In this document: piece after piece, positions 1 to 8,169 of the stretch
Layout: each line of letters opens with the position of its first letter
Numbering within the stretch: position 1 is the first letter of the stretch
From: JALORV01 sp035498175
GTDB lineage: Bacteria; Pseudomonadota; Gammaproteobacteria; Burkholderiales; Burkholderiaceae_F
Length of the DNA: 29,611 bases
Assembly: GCA_035498175.1 (NCBI GenBank)
Contig: DATKAJ010000091.1
Span: forward strand, 1 to 29,611
Direction of reading: 5' to 3'
Notes under the pieces: generated by a model
Seen by the model: the letters and a program-made list of their open reading frames with translations, nothing else
Database searches by the model: none
Told to the model about the DNA's origin: nothing
Translations under genes and position numbers: made by a program

Positions 1-782
1 AGCGTCGCGACGGCATGGTCGCGGACATTCGGCGGGAAGACCTGGCGCCAAAAGCCGATGACACTGCCGTCGGGCCGCGGCAGCAGGGCGATCCTGCAGC
101 ACTCGCAACTGTGGTCCGCGATCTTGTAATCGCCGCGGAAACTGAGCCCCCGGTCATCGGAGACCGCATAGTAGGTGGCAGCGCCAGCGTAATGGGACGC
201 CTTGCCGCCGACGGCCATACCGTCACGCTTGTCTATCCACGCCACGAGGAGCCGCCCGTCACTCGTCACCGCCATCGCATCGAAGCGATGCGTGATTTCC
301 TGCCGGTCCGCGTGGACGACGCGCGGTTCAGAGAAGGACTTGCCGCCATCGATCGAACGGGTCAGGCGGATCTCGCCCGTGTAGGGCTTCGACAGTGGCT
401 TCGTCCAGGTGACGTAGATTTCACCCCCAGGGCCGATCGCGATGTTCGGCTTCGCGTCCGCGCCGGTATCTATCGGCTCAGCCTCGGGCCGCACCCGGAC
501 CGGAGCCGTCCAGTGCAGCCCGAGATCCGCCGACCGGCGGACGACGAGATTGGGACCGTCGAAGCTGACCGTCCACAGATTGCCCAGCGCGTCGAACGCC
601 GCCCCGGTGGCGAGGGAGGGCCGGGCGGCGCCCTTCGTTCCCTGTCCGTGGTGATGCTCGCCATCGTGCGCCGAGGGTGCGTTCGCGAACAAGGCACAGG
701 CCACGATCAACGCAAGGCATCCGGGCCGGGGCGCGCGCTCCGTTACGCGGCAAACCGAGCCGTAGCGCCGCTCCGCTCCCAT
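1..782 (-). CDS. Exported Asp-box (sialidase/BNR-like) protein, 3' end cut by the window edge
   Basis: The frame is open from an ATG at 782 to the left edge, about 260 codons, with no stop. The N-terminus reads as a secretion signal (core CLALIVACALFANAPSA) followed by a His-rich stretch (HDGEHHHG). Repeated Asp-box-like motifs (SADLGLHW, SIDGGKSF, SDDRGLSF) separated by short strand-forming segments indicate a sialidase-type beta-propeller. A cysteine cluster, DHSCECCRIAL, lies near the visible end. The start codon overlaps the stop of the TonB receptor (TGATG), so the two are translationally coupled and the protein is probably periplasmic. Real sialidase activity is not implied: this family next to TonB receptors has no known glycan substrate. 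The Cys cluster and His-rich N-terminus would fit metal handling, which is an inference. The C-terminus is outside the window. Confidence 0.8.
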   Translation of the reverse strand, partial: MGAERRYGSVCRVTERAPRPGCLALIVACALFANAPSAHDGEHHHGQGTKGAARPSLATGAAFDALGNLWTVSFDGPNLVVRRSADLGLHWTAPVRVRPEAEPIDTGADAKPNIAIGPGGEIYVTWTKPLSKPYTGEIRLTRSIDGGKSFSEPRVVHADRQEITHRFDAMAVTSDGRLLVAWIDKRDGMAVGGKASHYAGAATYYAVSDDRGLSFRGDYKIADHSCECCRIALLPRPDGSVIGFWRQVFPPNVRDHAVAT

Positions 783-3160
783 CAGAACCAGCCTCGCACG
801 CCCACGTTCAACGCGAACGGCATGCCGAGCGTCTTCGATGATGCCGATGTCGTGGCGCTGTCGGAATACTTCTCGTTGAACAGGTTCACGATATTGCCGA
901 ACAGTTCGATGTTGCTGTTCACCCGATAGGACGTGGATAGATTGACGACTACAAAGCCGCCCTGCGGGATCGTGTGGTTGACGTCGAGGTACATGCCGCC
1001 CGTATACCTGAGTCCGATGAAGTTCTGCCAGGCCGGAGCAGTCTGCCAGGTCAACCCGGCGGTGAACAGGTTGGTCGGCACCGCCCCGAGCTGATTGCCG
1101 AGGGGGTCTCCCACGCTGCTTGCCGTGTAGTAGCTGCGCGTGTACATATAGGCGGCATCCGCCGAAATTGTCGGCGTCAAGTTGTATCGCCCGGCGAGTT
1201 CGAGACCGTAGGAGCGACCGTCCTGAGCATTTGTATTGAAGTTCACGGTCGCCGGGCAGTTGGCGAGCGTTGGACCGCAGATCGCAATGACCTGGGGCGG
1301 CGCCGTTGCTGCGTTGAGCACGCGGTACGAGGCGATGAGGTTCTGAATGTCATAAATGAACGCCGTCGCGTTGACCTCCATCTTCGCTGTCCGAAAATCG
1401 CCGCCGATCTCTCCGCCCGTCATTGTCTCCGGAAACAGAAATGGATTTGCGATCGTGATCGACGTCGTGGAAGAGAAGGAACGGTAGAGATTGTTGAGAC
1501 CGGGGGCGCGGAACGATTTGTAGACGGCTCCACGAATGTCGATGTCCTCAGATACCGCATAGCGCGCCGCCAGGGCCGGGTCGAACTGCCCCTTGTTCGA
1601 GTCTGGAACGTCGCCTCCAAGTGTCGCTCCCGGTTTTCCCCCGCTGTAGCGGGTCATCAGGGCGACGCCTTCGGTATTGGTCCAGTAGTCGTAGCGCACC
1701 CCAAGCGTTACCTGCAGGTTCTCGAGCGGCAGCATCTGGAACTGCGCAAACACTCCGGAGAACTGCTGCTGGCCTTGTCCAAAGTTGGTGCGGTTGATCG
1801 TTGTCGCGGCGCCATCGGTCGTCGTGGGCCGGTTGTAGGTCGTTGAATAGTCCTGGCCGAAGAGCATGCGGTAGTCGACGCCGAGTTGCAGTCCTCTGAG
1901 CCACGAGCCGAGGCGCAGCGCATAGACACCGGAGGCGCCGACTTCGCGGTACGGGTTCCAGTCGTGCGAGTTGGCGTACTGGACCAGCGGAGCGGTCACC
2001 GCGGTCGTATTGCAATTCGTGGCCGACTGCAGATAGCACGCGGCGCCGTTGTTCTTGTCGAACCCGACGTACTGCATCCATGCGTTCATCGACAGCTGAC
2101 CGGAGTCGCCGAAAGACTTGGTCAGGCCCGCAGCGATGTCCGGGCTCTTCTGCAGGTTGGTTCCGTAGGTGTACCCGCCGATATCCTGGTCCTGCTGGTG
2201 GTAGCCGCCGCGGATGTAGGCGCTCAGGTCGGGCGTGGGGTCGAAGTAGAAGCCGAGGCGCGCGTTCCAGATCGTCGCGGACGAGTCACCCTTTCCCGGA
2301 AAGCTGCTGAGATATTCGGACGGTGTCGTCTGGTATCCCGCGGTTTTCAGCAGGTCCGCCGACACGTTGATCCCGAGCGCGTCATTGGGGCGGAAATTCT
2401 TCGAAGCCGATCCCGTGGCGGTGTTCATGGACCCGTAGGTGGCACTCCCCGCGCCGCCGTTGTCTCGCGGAACACGGGAAACGATGTTGACGACTCCGGC
2501 GACCGCCATGTTTCCCCACAGGCTGGAATTGCCTCCGCGGATCACTTCGACACGCTCGATCGACGTCAGCGGGACCTTGAACCATTGGACCGTTGTGTAG
2601 AAGGGGTCCAGCACCGGCATGCCATCGAGCAGCACCAGGACTTTCGAGTTCGTCGTTCCACGCATCCGGATCTGGTTGCCGGTCGGATCGGTCACGAAAT
2701 ACGGCGCACCACCAAGGTTGACGCCCGGAATCTGGCGCAGTAGCTGGTCGAGCGTCTGCGCGGGTGAGCGCTCAATGTCCTGCCGGTGGATGATCGTCGT
2801 GTACAGCGGCATGTCGGCGAGCAGAACGTCGCTTCTCGAAGCCGTGACTACCACGTCCTGCAGTCTTACCGGATCGACGGGTTGGGCTGCAGCGGGCCCG
2901 GTGAGAGCACTGCTGATGCAGGCCGCAGCCAGCACGTCGCGGCCTCTCGGGCACTTCACTCCGGCCGGACCCGGCTGTGCAGCTGCGAGGGCCAGGGCCA
3001 GGCAGTCGATGGGCAGTCTTCGGACCAGCGGGTTGTTCGGATCGATGGTCAGGACCGCTTCGCGTCTTACGGCCCTCCCGGGGGCGTTCGATGAACTCGC
3101 AGCAAGCGCTCTGCAACCACACGCAGGCTCCACGCCCGCGTGACGATCTGCTTCATGCAT
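782..3160 (-). CDS. TonB-dependent outer-membrane receptor
   Basis: About 792 residues. A TonB-box-like segment (LQDVVVTASRS) follows a probable signal peptide ending in GPAAAQ. The plug domain has the family's typical pieces (RQIPGVNLGG, IRMRGTTNSKVLVLLDG, IERVEVIRGGNSSLWG, VNIVSR). A long beta-barrel ends in an aromatic residue (GVRGWF), as outer-membrane barrels do. It lies between a DUF2946 gene and the Asp-box protein gene on the same strand and overlaps the latter. The start is uncertain. ATG 3160 has a GGGAG six bases upstream and is chosen here; ATG 3187 is in frame but lacks a clear ribosome site; GTG 2959 would give a compact signal peptide. By analogy with Bordetella bfrG, which follows a DUF2946 gene, the cargo may be a metal chelate, but nothing in the sequence identifies it. 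Confidence 0.93.
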   Translation of the reverse strand: MHEADRHAGVEPACGCRALAASSSNAPGRAVRREAVLTIDPNNPLVRRLPIDCLALALAAAQPGPAGVKCPRGRDVLAAACISSALTGPAAAQPVDPVRLQDVVVTASRSDVLLADMPLYTTIIHRQDIERSPAQTLDQLLRQIPGVNLGGAPYFVTDPTGNQIRMRGTTNSKVLVLLDGMPVLDPFYTTVQWFKVPLTSIERVEVIRGGNSSLWGNMAVAGVVNIVSRVPRDNGGAGSATYGSMNTATGSASKNFRPNDALGINVSADLLKTAGYQTTPSEYLSSFPGKGDSSATIWNARLGFYFDPTPDLSAYIRGGYHQQDQDIGGYTYGTNLQKSPDIAAGLTKSFGDSGQLSMNAWMQYVGFDKNNGAACYLQSATNCNTTAVTAPLVQYANSHDWNPYREVGASGVYALRLGSWLRGLQLGVDYRMLFGQDYSTTYNRPTTTDGAATTINRTNFGQGQQQFSGVFAQFQMLPLENLQVTLGVRYDYWTNTEGVALMTRYSGGKPGATLGGDVPDSNKGQFDPALAARYAVSEDIDIRGAVYKSFRAPGLNNLYRSFSSTTSITIANPFLFPETMTGGEIGGDFRTAKMEVNATAFIYDIQNLIASYRVLNAATAPPQVIAICGPTLANCPATVNFNTNAQDGRSYGLELAGRYNLTPTISADAAYMYTRSYYTASSVGDPLGNQLGAVPTNLFTAGLTWQTAPAWQNFIGLRYTGGMYLDVNHTIPQGGFVVVNLSTSYRVNSNIELFGNIVNLFNEKYSDSATTSASSKTLGMPFALNVGVRGWF

Positions 3161-3229
3161 GGCAATCTCCCGAACGCAGAACGGCAATCGACGCCGGCCA
3201 CTGATGTGGCGGCGCGGTTCCGAGCCGAT

Positions 3230-3607
3230 TCAGGAGAGAGGAGGGCCCCGCGACGGGGGCGCGCGCCACGCCGGGCGCGTGCCGCTAACGCCGGCAGTTG
3301 CTGCGGCAGCGTCTTGGCCAAGTGCCGAAACGGCAAGTTGAAGTACGCGCGGCGGCGCACCGTAGCTGCCGAAGCCGGCAGTGCAATAGAGGCAATGCCC
3401 CACTGAACCCGCGGGCGAACCCGGCGATCGCCGCTCGTCGTACTTGGCCGCCGCGACCGATCGGACGCCGCCGGTCGTACACACCTCCGTCATCACCAGC
3501 CCGAGCGAGGCCGCGCGCGCATGGAAAACGAGCGGCGTAAACGCTTGCAGCAGGACCGCGACAACCGCGATCCAGCCACCGATCCGACTCCGGTCGAGGC
3601 ATGACAT
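3230..3607 (-). CDS. DUF2946 small secreted/membrane-anchored protein (possible copper-responsive upstream ORF)
   Basis: 125 residues. A hydrophobic N-terminal segment (about residues 10-34, GWIAVVAVLLQAFTPLVFHA) looks like a signal peptide or anchor. DUF2946 hallmarks follow: EVCTTGG with Cys43, and the HCLYC motif giving His71, Cys72 and Cys75. Bordetella CruR, a DUF2946 protein encoded just upstream of the TonB receptor gene bfrG, is known to regulate the downstream genes in response to copper through its CxxC motif during translation. The gene order here (DUF2946, TonB receptor, exported protein) is the same. The tail after residue 85 is Ala/Pro/Arg-rich and probably not part of the domain. 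There is no strong ribosome site before the ATG. That it regulates the receptor here is inference from family and order. Confidence 0.75.
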   Translation of the reverse strand: MSCLDRSRIGGWIAVVAVLLQAFTPLVFHARAASLGLVMTEVCTTGGVRSVAAAKYDERRSPGSPAGSVGHCLYCTAGFGSYGAPPRVLQLAVSALGQDAAAATAGVSGTRPAWRAPPSRGPPLS

Positions 3608-3829
3608 GCAGCGAATCTACAACACAGAATGGTGGGCGCAACCCCCGCCTACGGTCGTAGTTGTCCCAATCTTCCAGTGGGGAAATACCCCGTCCTCCCG
3701 AACCAGGACGCGCCGCCGGCGGGCGGCGATGACTACGGAGATCCCCGGAGTTGCGTAAGGGCGCGTCCGCCGTGGGCGTGTCTGCTGCGGCCCGATTTCA
3801 AACTCCGTCGGCCTGCGCTTGCTGGTCGA
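3608..3829 (-). promoter_or_regulatory. Upstream region of the DUF2946/TonB operon with two palindromes
   Basis: This 222-base gap between the histidine kinase stop and the DUF2946 start must hold the promoter of the DUF2946-TonB-sialidase-like operon. It has two clean inverted repeats: CTACG-N2-CGTAG at 3649-3660 and GGGG-N5-CCCC at 3679-3691, 42 and 72 bases upstream of the DUF2946 ATG. They are less GC-random than their surroundings and sit where an activator or repressor would bind. I cannot name the regulator. I saw no convincing -35/-10 pair. Confidence 0.4.
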
Positions 3830-5773
3830 TCACCGCGCCGCCGCCCGTGGTGGCACGCCATCGGCGATCGCAGGCGGCGGCTGGATCGCGGTGCGCAGCA
3901 GCGGCAGCGTCGTCAGACCCAGCAGTTCGCCCAGGCTGTTGTTCAGCACCGCCGCGGTCGTCGGTTTGGTGAGGACAATCGGTTCCTCGTTCGGGCTGCG
4001 CGCGATCGCCGCCGACTGCGGGTCCGCGGCCAGGTACTCGCCCATCACCCGCTGGAACTCCGCAACGACTTCGGGACGCTGCACCGCCGTCAGCATGATC
4101 GTCGGCAGCGGCACGCCGACCAGCTCGCGGATCTTGAACACGGCCTCGACACCGCTGATCGAGTGCGGCCCGAGGTTGTGGTCGGCGATGATCGCGTCGA
4201 TGCGCTCGTGCAGGCTGATGCGCTTGATCAGCTGCGCGTTGTAGCCGGTCGAAGGCACGACCTCTGCGCCCCACGAGCGCAGCAGCCGCGTCAGGCTGTT
4301 CAGGATCTCGGCGTTGTCCTCCAACACGACGAAGGTGAAGCCGTTGAGCGCGCGGATCGCGATATCGAGCGTCTCCGGCGCCGTGCGCTTGGCCTTCGGC
4401 GGTGCGATCGACAGCGGCACCTCGACGCGGAACACCGTGCCGGTGCCGGGCCGCGTCGTCACGATTAGCGGGTGGCCGAGCAGTCCGCAGATGCGCTTGA
4501 CGATCGACAGTCCCAGTCCGAAGCCGGCGCCGCTGTTCTCGGCCTTCGAGCTTTCCCCGCGATAAAACTCCTCGAAAATGCGGTCGAGTTCGCCCTGCTT
4601 GATGCCGGGGCCGGTGTCCCAGATCTCGATGCTGATCAGCCCGTCGCGCGGCCGCGCTGCGAGCAGCACGCCGCCGCGCTGCGTGTAGCGGATCGCGTTG
4701 GCGAGCAGGTTGCGGATCACCCGCTGCAGCAGCAGCGGGTCGCTGTCGATTGCGAAGCCATGGCGCCTGACGCGCAACGACAGCCCCTTGGACGCCGACA
4801 GCGGCGTGAACTCCTGCTCGAGCAGCGTGAACATGTCGTCGAGCAGCACCTGGTCGACGCGCGGCAGGATCGCGCCCGAGTCGAGCCGTGATATCTCGAG
4901 CAGTTCCTCGACCAGCTTCGACAGCGACTCGACCGCGGTCGACAGGTTGTTGACCAGCGGTTCGAGCGGCCCCTGCGCGCGCTTCTTAAGCAGCGACACG
5001 TAGATGCCGATCGCCTGCAGCGGCTGCCGCAGGTCATGACTTGCCGCAGCGAAGAACTGAGTCTTGGAGCGCGTCGCGTTCTCGGCATCGCGCCGCGCTT
5101 CCTCGGCCAGCCGCTTTTCGTTAAGAAGCTGCTCGACCAGGACTTCGTTCTCGTAGTTGTTCTTGACCGAGTCGAACACCGCGTCGCCGAAGGTTCGGCC
5201 ATAGAAGACCGTGAAGAAGAACACAGCGGCCATGACGACTGAGGCTGTGTAGTAGGTCGGGTCCTGCTCCCAGACCATGCGGCCGATCAGCGGCAGCAGC
5301 GCAAGCAGCATGAACGAGTAGAACGCGGGCCGGTAGCATGCGTACAGCGTCAGCGAGCCGAAGGCGACGCTCAGCACCACAGCCACCAGCACCACCTGGT
5401 GCAGTGGCTGGAAGTTGGAGAAGAAGACGAAGCCGGCGACGCCCCAAAGGATGCCCGCCGCGACCGCGAGCACCACCCAGCGCGTGGCCCAGCGATCGAC
5501 CTGATCCACGACTGCCGCCGCATGGCGGAACCGGTAGGCCACGCGCACGCGGATCAGCGATTCGAGCAGGATCAGCACGAACCAGCCCATCAGCAGGTTC
5601 TGGCTCATTGCGTTCCAGAACACGACCACCAGCGCGAACGCACCGACGATGCTGACCAGCACCGACTGCGGCACCTGCCGGTAGACCGACGCCATCACGC
5701 CGGCGAGGATCTTCTCCTTGCGCTGTTCCTGCGTCTCGACGACGAGACCGAAGCGGGTAAGCGGTCCAGACAT
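3830..5773 (-). CDS. Membrane hybrid sensor histidine kinase/response regulator
   Basis: 647 residues from the ATG at 5773; an earlier in-frame ATG at 5878 would add 35 Cys/Arg-rich residues unlike the family. About six hydrophobic segments span residues 35-192, followed by a likely coiled coil (200-235). The dimerisation/phosphoacceptor box is FFAAASHDLRQPLQ with His246. The ATPase domain has the N box NLLANA (Asn359), DTGPG (386-390) and GAGFGLGLS (415-423). A C-terminal receiver starts near FVVLEDNAE (481), with phospho-acceptor Asp531 in IIADHNLG and Lys603 in LTKP. The receiver has an unusually long segment (about 570-597) between LTAV and the LTKP strand. No DNA-binding response regulator gene lies next to it, so the output partner is elsewhere or the kinase is orphan. 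The signal is unknown. It is transcribed toward the DUF2946 operon but separated by 222 bases. Confidence 0.9.
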   Translation of the reverse strand: MSGPLTRFGLVVETQEQRKEKILAGVMASVYRQVPQSVLVSIVGAFALVVVFWNAMSQNLLMGWFVLILLESLIRVRVAYRFRHAAAVVDQVDRWATRWVVLAVAAGILWGVAGFVFFSNFQPLHQVVLVAVVLSVAFGSLTLYACYRPAFYSFMLLALLPLIGRMVWEQDPTYYTASVVMAAVFFFTVFYGRTFGDAVFDSVKNNYENEVLVEQLLNEKRLAEEARRDAENATRSKTQFFAAASHDLRQPLQAIGIYVSLLKKRAQGPLEPLVNNLSTAVESLSKLVEELLEISRLDSGAILPRVDQVLLDDMFTLLEQEFTPLSASKGLSLRVRRHGFAIDSDPLLLQRVIRNLLANAIRYTQRGGVLLAARPRDGLISIEIWDTGPGIKQGELDRIFEEFYRGESSKAENSGAGFGLGLSIVKRICGLLGHPLIVTTRPGTGTVFRVEVPLSIAPPKAKRTAPETLDIAIRALNGFTFVVLEDNAEILNSLTRLLRSWGAEVVPSTGYNAQLIKRISLHERIDAIIADHNLGPHSISGVEAVFKIRELVGVPLPTIMLTAVQRPEVVAEFQRVMGEYLAADPQSAAIARSPNEEPIVLTKPTTAAVLNNSLGELLGLTTLPLLRTAIQPPPAIADGVPPRAAAR

Positions 5774-5982
5774 GCGGGCGTTCCGGGAGCGACAGCCGGA
5801 ATCATAGGCGGGATGTGCACAAGCGCACAGTGAACTTCCTCCGTTAATGCAGCGGGATGAGGGCGCAATCCGCGCCACTGGCCGCAGTGCCGATTTGACG
5901 CCGATGCACGCTTTACGGAAACTTCGGCGTCCTTCGACCGCCTGGGCGCGGCCGCCTATCCTGTTCCTGGAGCCTGAGCTCG

Positions 5983-7164
5983 ATGACGCCGCGCCTTACC
6001 CTCCTTGCTGCAGCATGCCTGCTCGCCGCCCTCGGATCGACGGTCGCGGCGAAGCCGGTCGAACAGGTACGGGTCGGGTTCTCGACTTCGATCTCGGGCC
6101 CGTTCGCTGCACTGGGTGCAGAGGCGCGCGACGGTTTCAACCTCGCGCTGAAGCAGCTCGGCGGCAAGCTCGGCGGAATCCCGGTCGAGGTCTTCGCGAC
6201 CGACGAGGCCGGCAACCCGGACACCGCGCGACAGCACGTCGACCGCTACATCAAGCGCGACCGCATCCACTTCTACACCGGACCGATCGGCTCGAATGTC
6301 GCGCTGGCGGTCGGCCCGACGCTGTTCGCGGCCGAAGTCTTCTATCTCAGCAACAACGCCGGACCTTCGCAGCTCGCCGGCGCGCAGTGCAACGCATTCT
6401 TCTTCAGCACCGCGTACCAGAACGACGTCTACCACGAAGCCGCCGGCAAGTTCGCGGCCGAGCGCGGTTTCAGGAGAGTCGCAGTGCTGGCGCCGAACTA
6501 CCCGGCCGGCCAGGACTCGATCAACGGCTTCAAGCGCGGTTACGGCAAGCCGGTCGTCTCGGAGACCTACACCAAGCTCGGCCAGCTCGACTATGCGGCC
6601 GAACTCGCCAAGCTGCGCGCCGAGTCGCCCGATGCCCTGTTCATCTTCCTGCCGGGCGGCATGGGGATCAATTTCATCAAGCAGTTCGTCGGTGCCGGCC
6701 TGTCGACGACGACGCAGCTGGTCGGGCCCGGGTTTTCCGCCGACGAGGACATCATCCGCGCGATCGGCGAACCGATGCTCGGCATGTTCAACACGGCGCA
6801 CTGGAACCACGACTTCCCGAATGCCGCGAGCCAGGCGTTCGTGCAGGCCTTCGTGAAGGAGTATGGCCGGCTGCCCTCCATCTACGCCGCGCAGGCGTAC
6901 GACACCGTGATGATGATGGACGCCGCGGTGCGTGAGGTGAAGGGCGAGCTCGATGACAAGGCGGCGGTTCGTGCGGCGCTGAAGAAGGCGAACTTCAGGT
7001 CCGTGCGCGGCGAGTTCAGGTTCGGCAACAACCAGTACCCGATCCAGGACTACTACCTGCGCACGGTCGGCAGGGACAGCCAGGGGCGAATCACGAACCG
7101 CACGCTGAATCGGGTGTTCACCAACTATCAGGACACCTACGCGGCGCAGTGTCCGCTGCGCTGA
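5983..7164 (+). CDS. ABC transporter periplasmic substrate-binding protein (LivK/HAAT type)
   Basis: 393 residues with a cleavable signal peptide (TLLAAACLLAALGSTVAA, about 1-23). The mature start VRVGFSTSISGPFAALG is the usual opening of leucine-binding-protein-like type I folds. The lobe-crossing pattern of the family is visible (GNPDTARQHVDRYI, FYTGPIGSNVALAV, VLAPNYPAGQDS, YAAQAYDTVMMMDAAV). It is first in a five-gene set with two permeases and two ATPases, 81 bases ahead of the first permease. The family binds branched-chain amino acids, amides, urea or aromatic acids; the ligand cannot be read from the sequence. The convergent 5-oxoprolinase operon makes a pyroglutamate-like or amide ligand one possibility (inference). 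Confidence 0.93.
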   Translation: MTPRLTLLAAACLLAALGSTVAAKPVEQVRVGFSTSISGPFAALGAEARDGFNLALKQLGGKLGGIPVEVFATDEAGNPDTARQHVDRYIKRDRIHFYTGPIGSNVALAVGPTLFAAEVFYLSNNAGPSQLAGAQCNAFFFSTAYQNDVYHEAAGKFAAERGFRRVAVLAPNYPAGQDSINGFKRGYGKPVVSETYTKLGQLDYAAELAKLRAESPDALFIFLPGGMGINFIKQFVGAGLSTTTQLVGPGFSADEDIIRAIGEPMLGMFNTAHWNHDFPNAASQAFVQAFVKEYGRLPSIYAAQAYDTVMMMDAAVREVKGELDDKAAVRAALKKANFRSVRGEFRFGNNQYPIQDYYLRTVGRDSQGRITNRTLNRVFTNYQDTYAAQCPLR

Positions 7165-7245
7165 CCGCGGGCCCCTGCGCGCCCCGGCCGCCCGCGGCGC
7201 AGCCGAGAGACGACGCACAGGTGCTGTAGCCGCGCGCGGCATTCG

Positions 7246-8166
7246 ATGACCACCACGCTGATCGTCGAGCAACTGCTGAACGGACTGCAGTTCGGCCTGA
7301 TGCTGTTCCTGATCGCGGCGGGCCTCACGCTTGTGTTCGGCACCATGGACGTGCTCAACCTCGCGCACGGATCGCTGTACATGATCGGCGCGTACGTTGC
7401 GTCGAGCGTCGCCCAGGCGAGCGGCTCGTTCTGGATCGCGCTGCCGGTGGCGGTCGTGAGCACCGGAGGGGTCGGCCTGCTGCTCGAGACCACGCTCATC
7501 CGGCGGCTGTACCGGCGCGATCACCTCGCCCAGGTGCTCGCGACCTTCGCCGTGATCCTGATCGCCGACGACACGGTCAGGCTGATCTGGGGGCCAGCAC
7601 CGCGGATGCTCTCAGCCCCCGTCGCGCTGTCCGGGCCCGTGACGCTCATGCCGGGCATCGTGTATCCGGCCTATCGCCTGCTGATCATTGCGGTCGGACT
7701 GGTCCTTGCGCTGCTGCTGTATCTCTTCATCACGCGCACACGCACCGGCATGCTGGTGCGCGCCGGCAGCAGCAACCGCGAGATGGCAGAGCTCATGGGA
7801 GTCCGCGTCGATCGACTGTTCGCGCTCATCTTCGTGCTCGGCGCGATGCTGTCGGCCGTGGCCGGTGCGCTGCTCGGCCCGCTGCTCGCGGTCGAGATCG
7901 GGATGGGCGAGAACATCCTGATCCTCGCACTGGTCGTGATCGTGATCGGCGGCATCGGCTCGATCCGCGGCGCCTTTGTCGGCGCAGTACTCGTCGGCGT
8001 CGTGGACACGGCCGGACGTGCCTTCCTCCCCGACCTGCTCAACCACTTTCTCTCGGGTGCGGTCGCGGCCCAGCTCGGTCCGGCGCTCGCTGCGATCGCG
8101 ATCTACGTGGTGATGGCCGCGGTACTGACCTTCCGGCCGCAGGGCCTCTTTCCCGCACGCGCCTGA
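7246..8166 (+). CDS. Branched-chain amino acid-type ABC transporter permease (LivH-like)
   Basis: 306 residues, almost wholly hydrophobic, with eight or so membrane segments. The N-terminal EQLLNGLQFGLMLFLIAAGL and the following TLVFGTMDVLNLAHGS are the standard LivH opening. The cytoplasmic coupling loop near residues 165-190 (RTRTGMLVRAGSSNREMAEL) and the GGIGSIRGAFVGA segment are also typical. It pairs with the LivM-like permease starting three bases after its stop, so the two are certainly co-transcribed. The role is the inner-membrane pore of the importer whose binding protein is just upstream. Confidence 0.95.
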   Translation: MTTTLIVEQLLNGLQFGLMLFLIAAGLTLVFGTMDVLNLAHGSLYMIGAYVASSVAQASGSFWIALPVAVVSTGGVGLLLETTLIRRLYRRDHLAQVLATFAVILIADDTVRLIWGPAPRMLSAPVALSGPVTLMPGIVYPAYRLLIIAVGLVLALLLYLFITRTRTGMLVRAGSSNREMAELMGVRVDRLFALIFVLGAMLSAVAGALLGPLLAVEIGMGENILILALVVIVIGGIGSIRGAFVGAVLVGVVDTAGRAFLPDLLNHFLSGAVAAQLGPALAAIAIYVVMAAVLTFRPQGLFPARA

Positions 8167-8169
8167 GCG

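Noticed and set aside
15..929. Long plus-strand open frame (304 codons) across the left edge
   Set aside because: Arg/Pro-rich antisense frame; the opposite strand has a coherent signal peptide, Asp boxes and translational coupling, so this one is a shadow of it.
5956..7524. 522-codon minus-strand frame over the binding protein
   Set aside because: Antisense to a protein with signal peptide and full family pattern.
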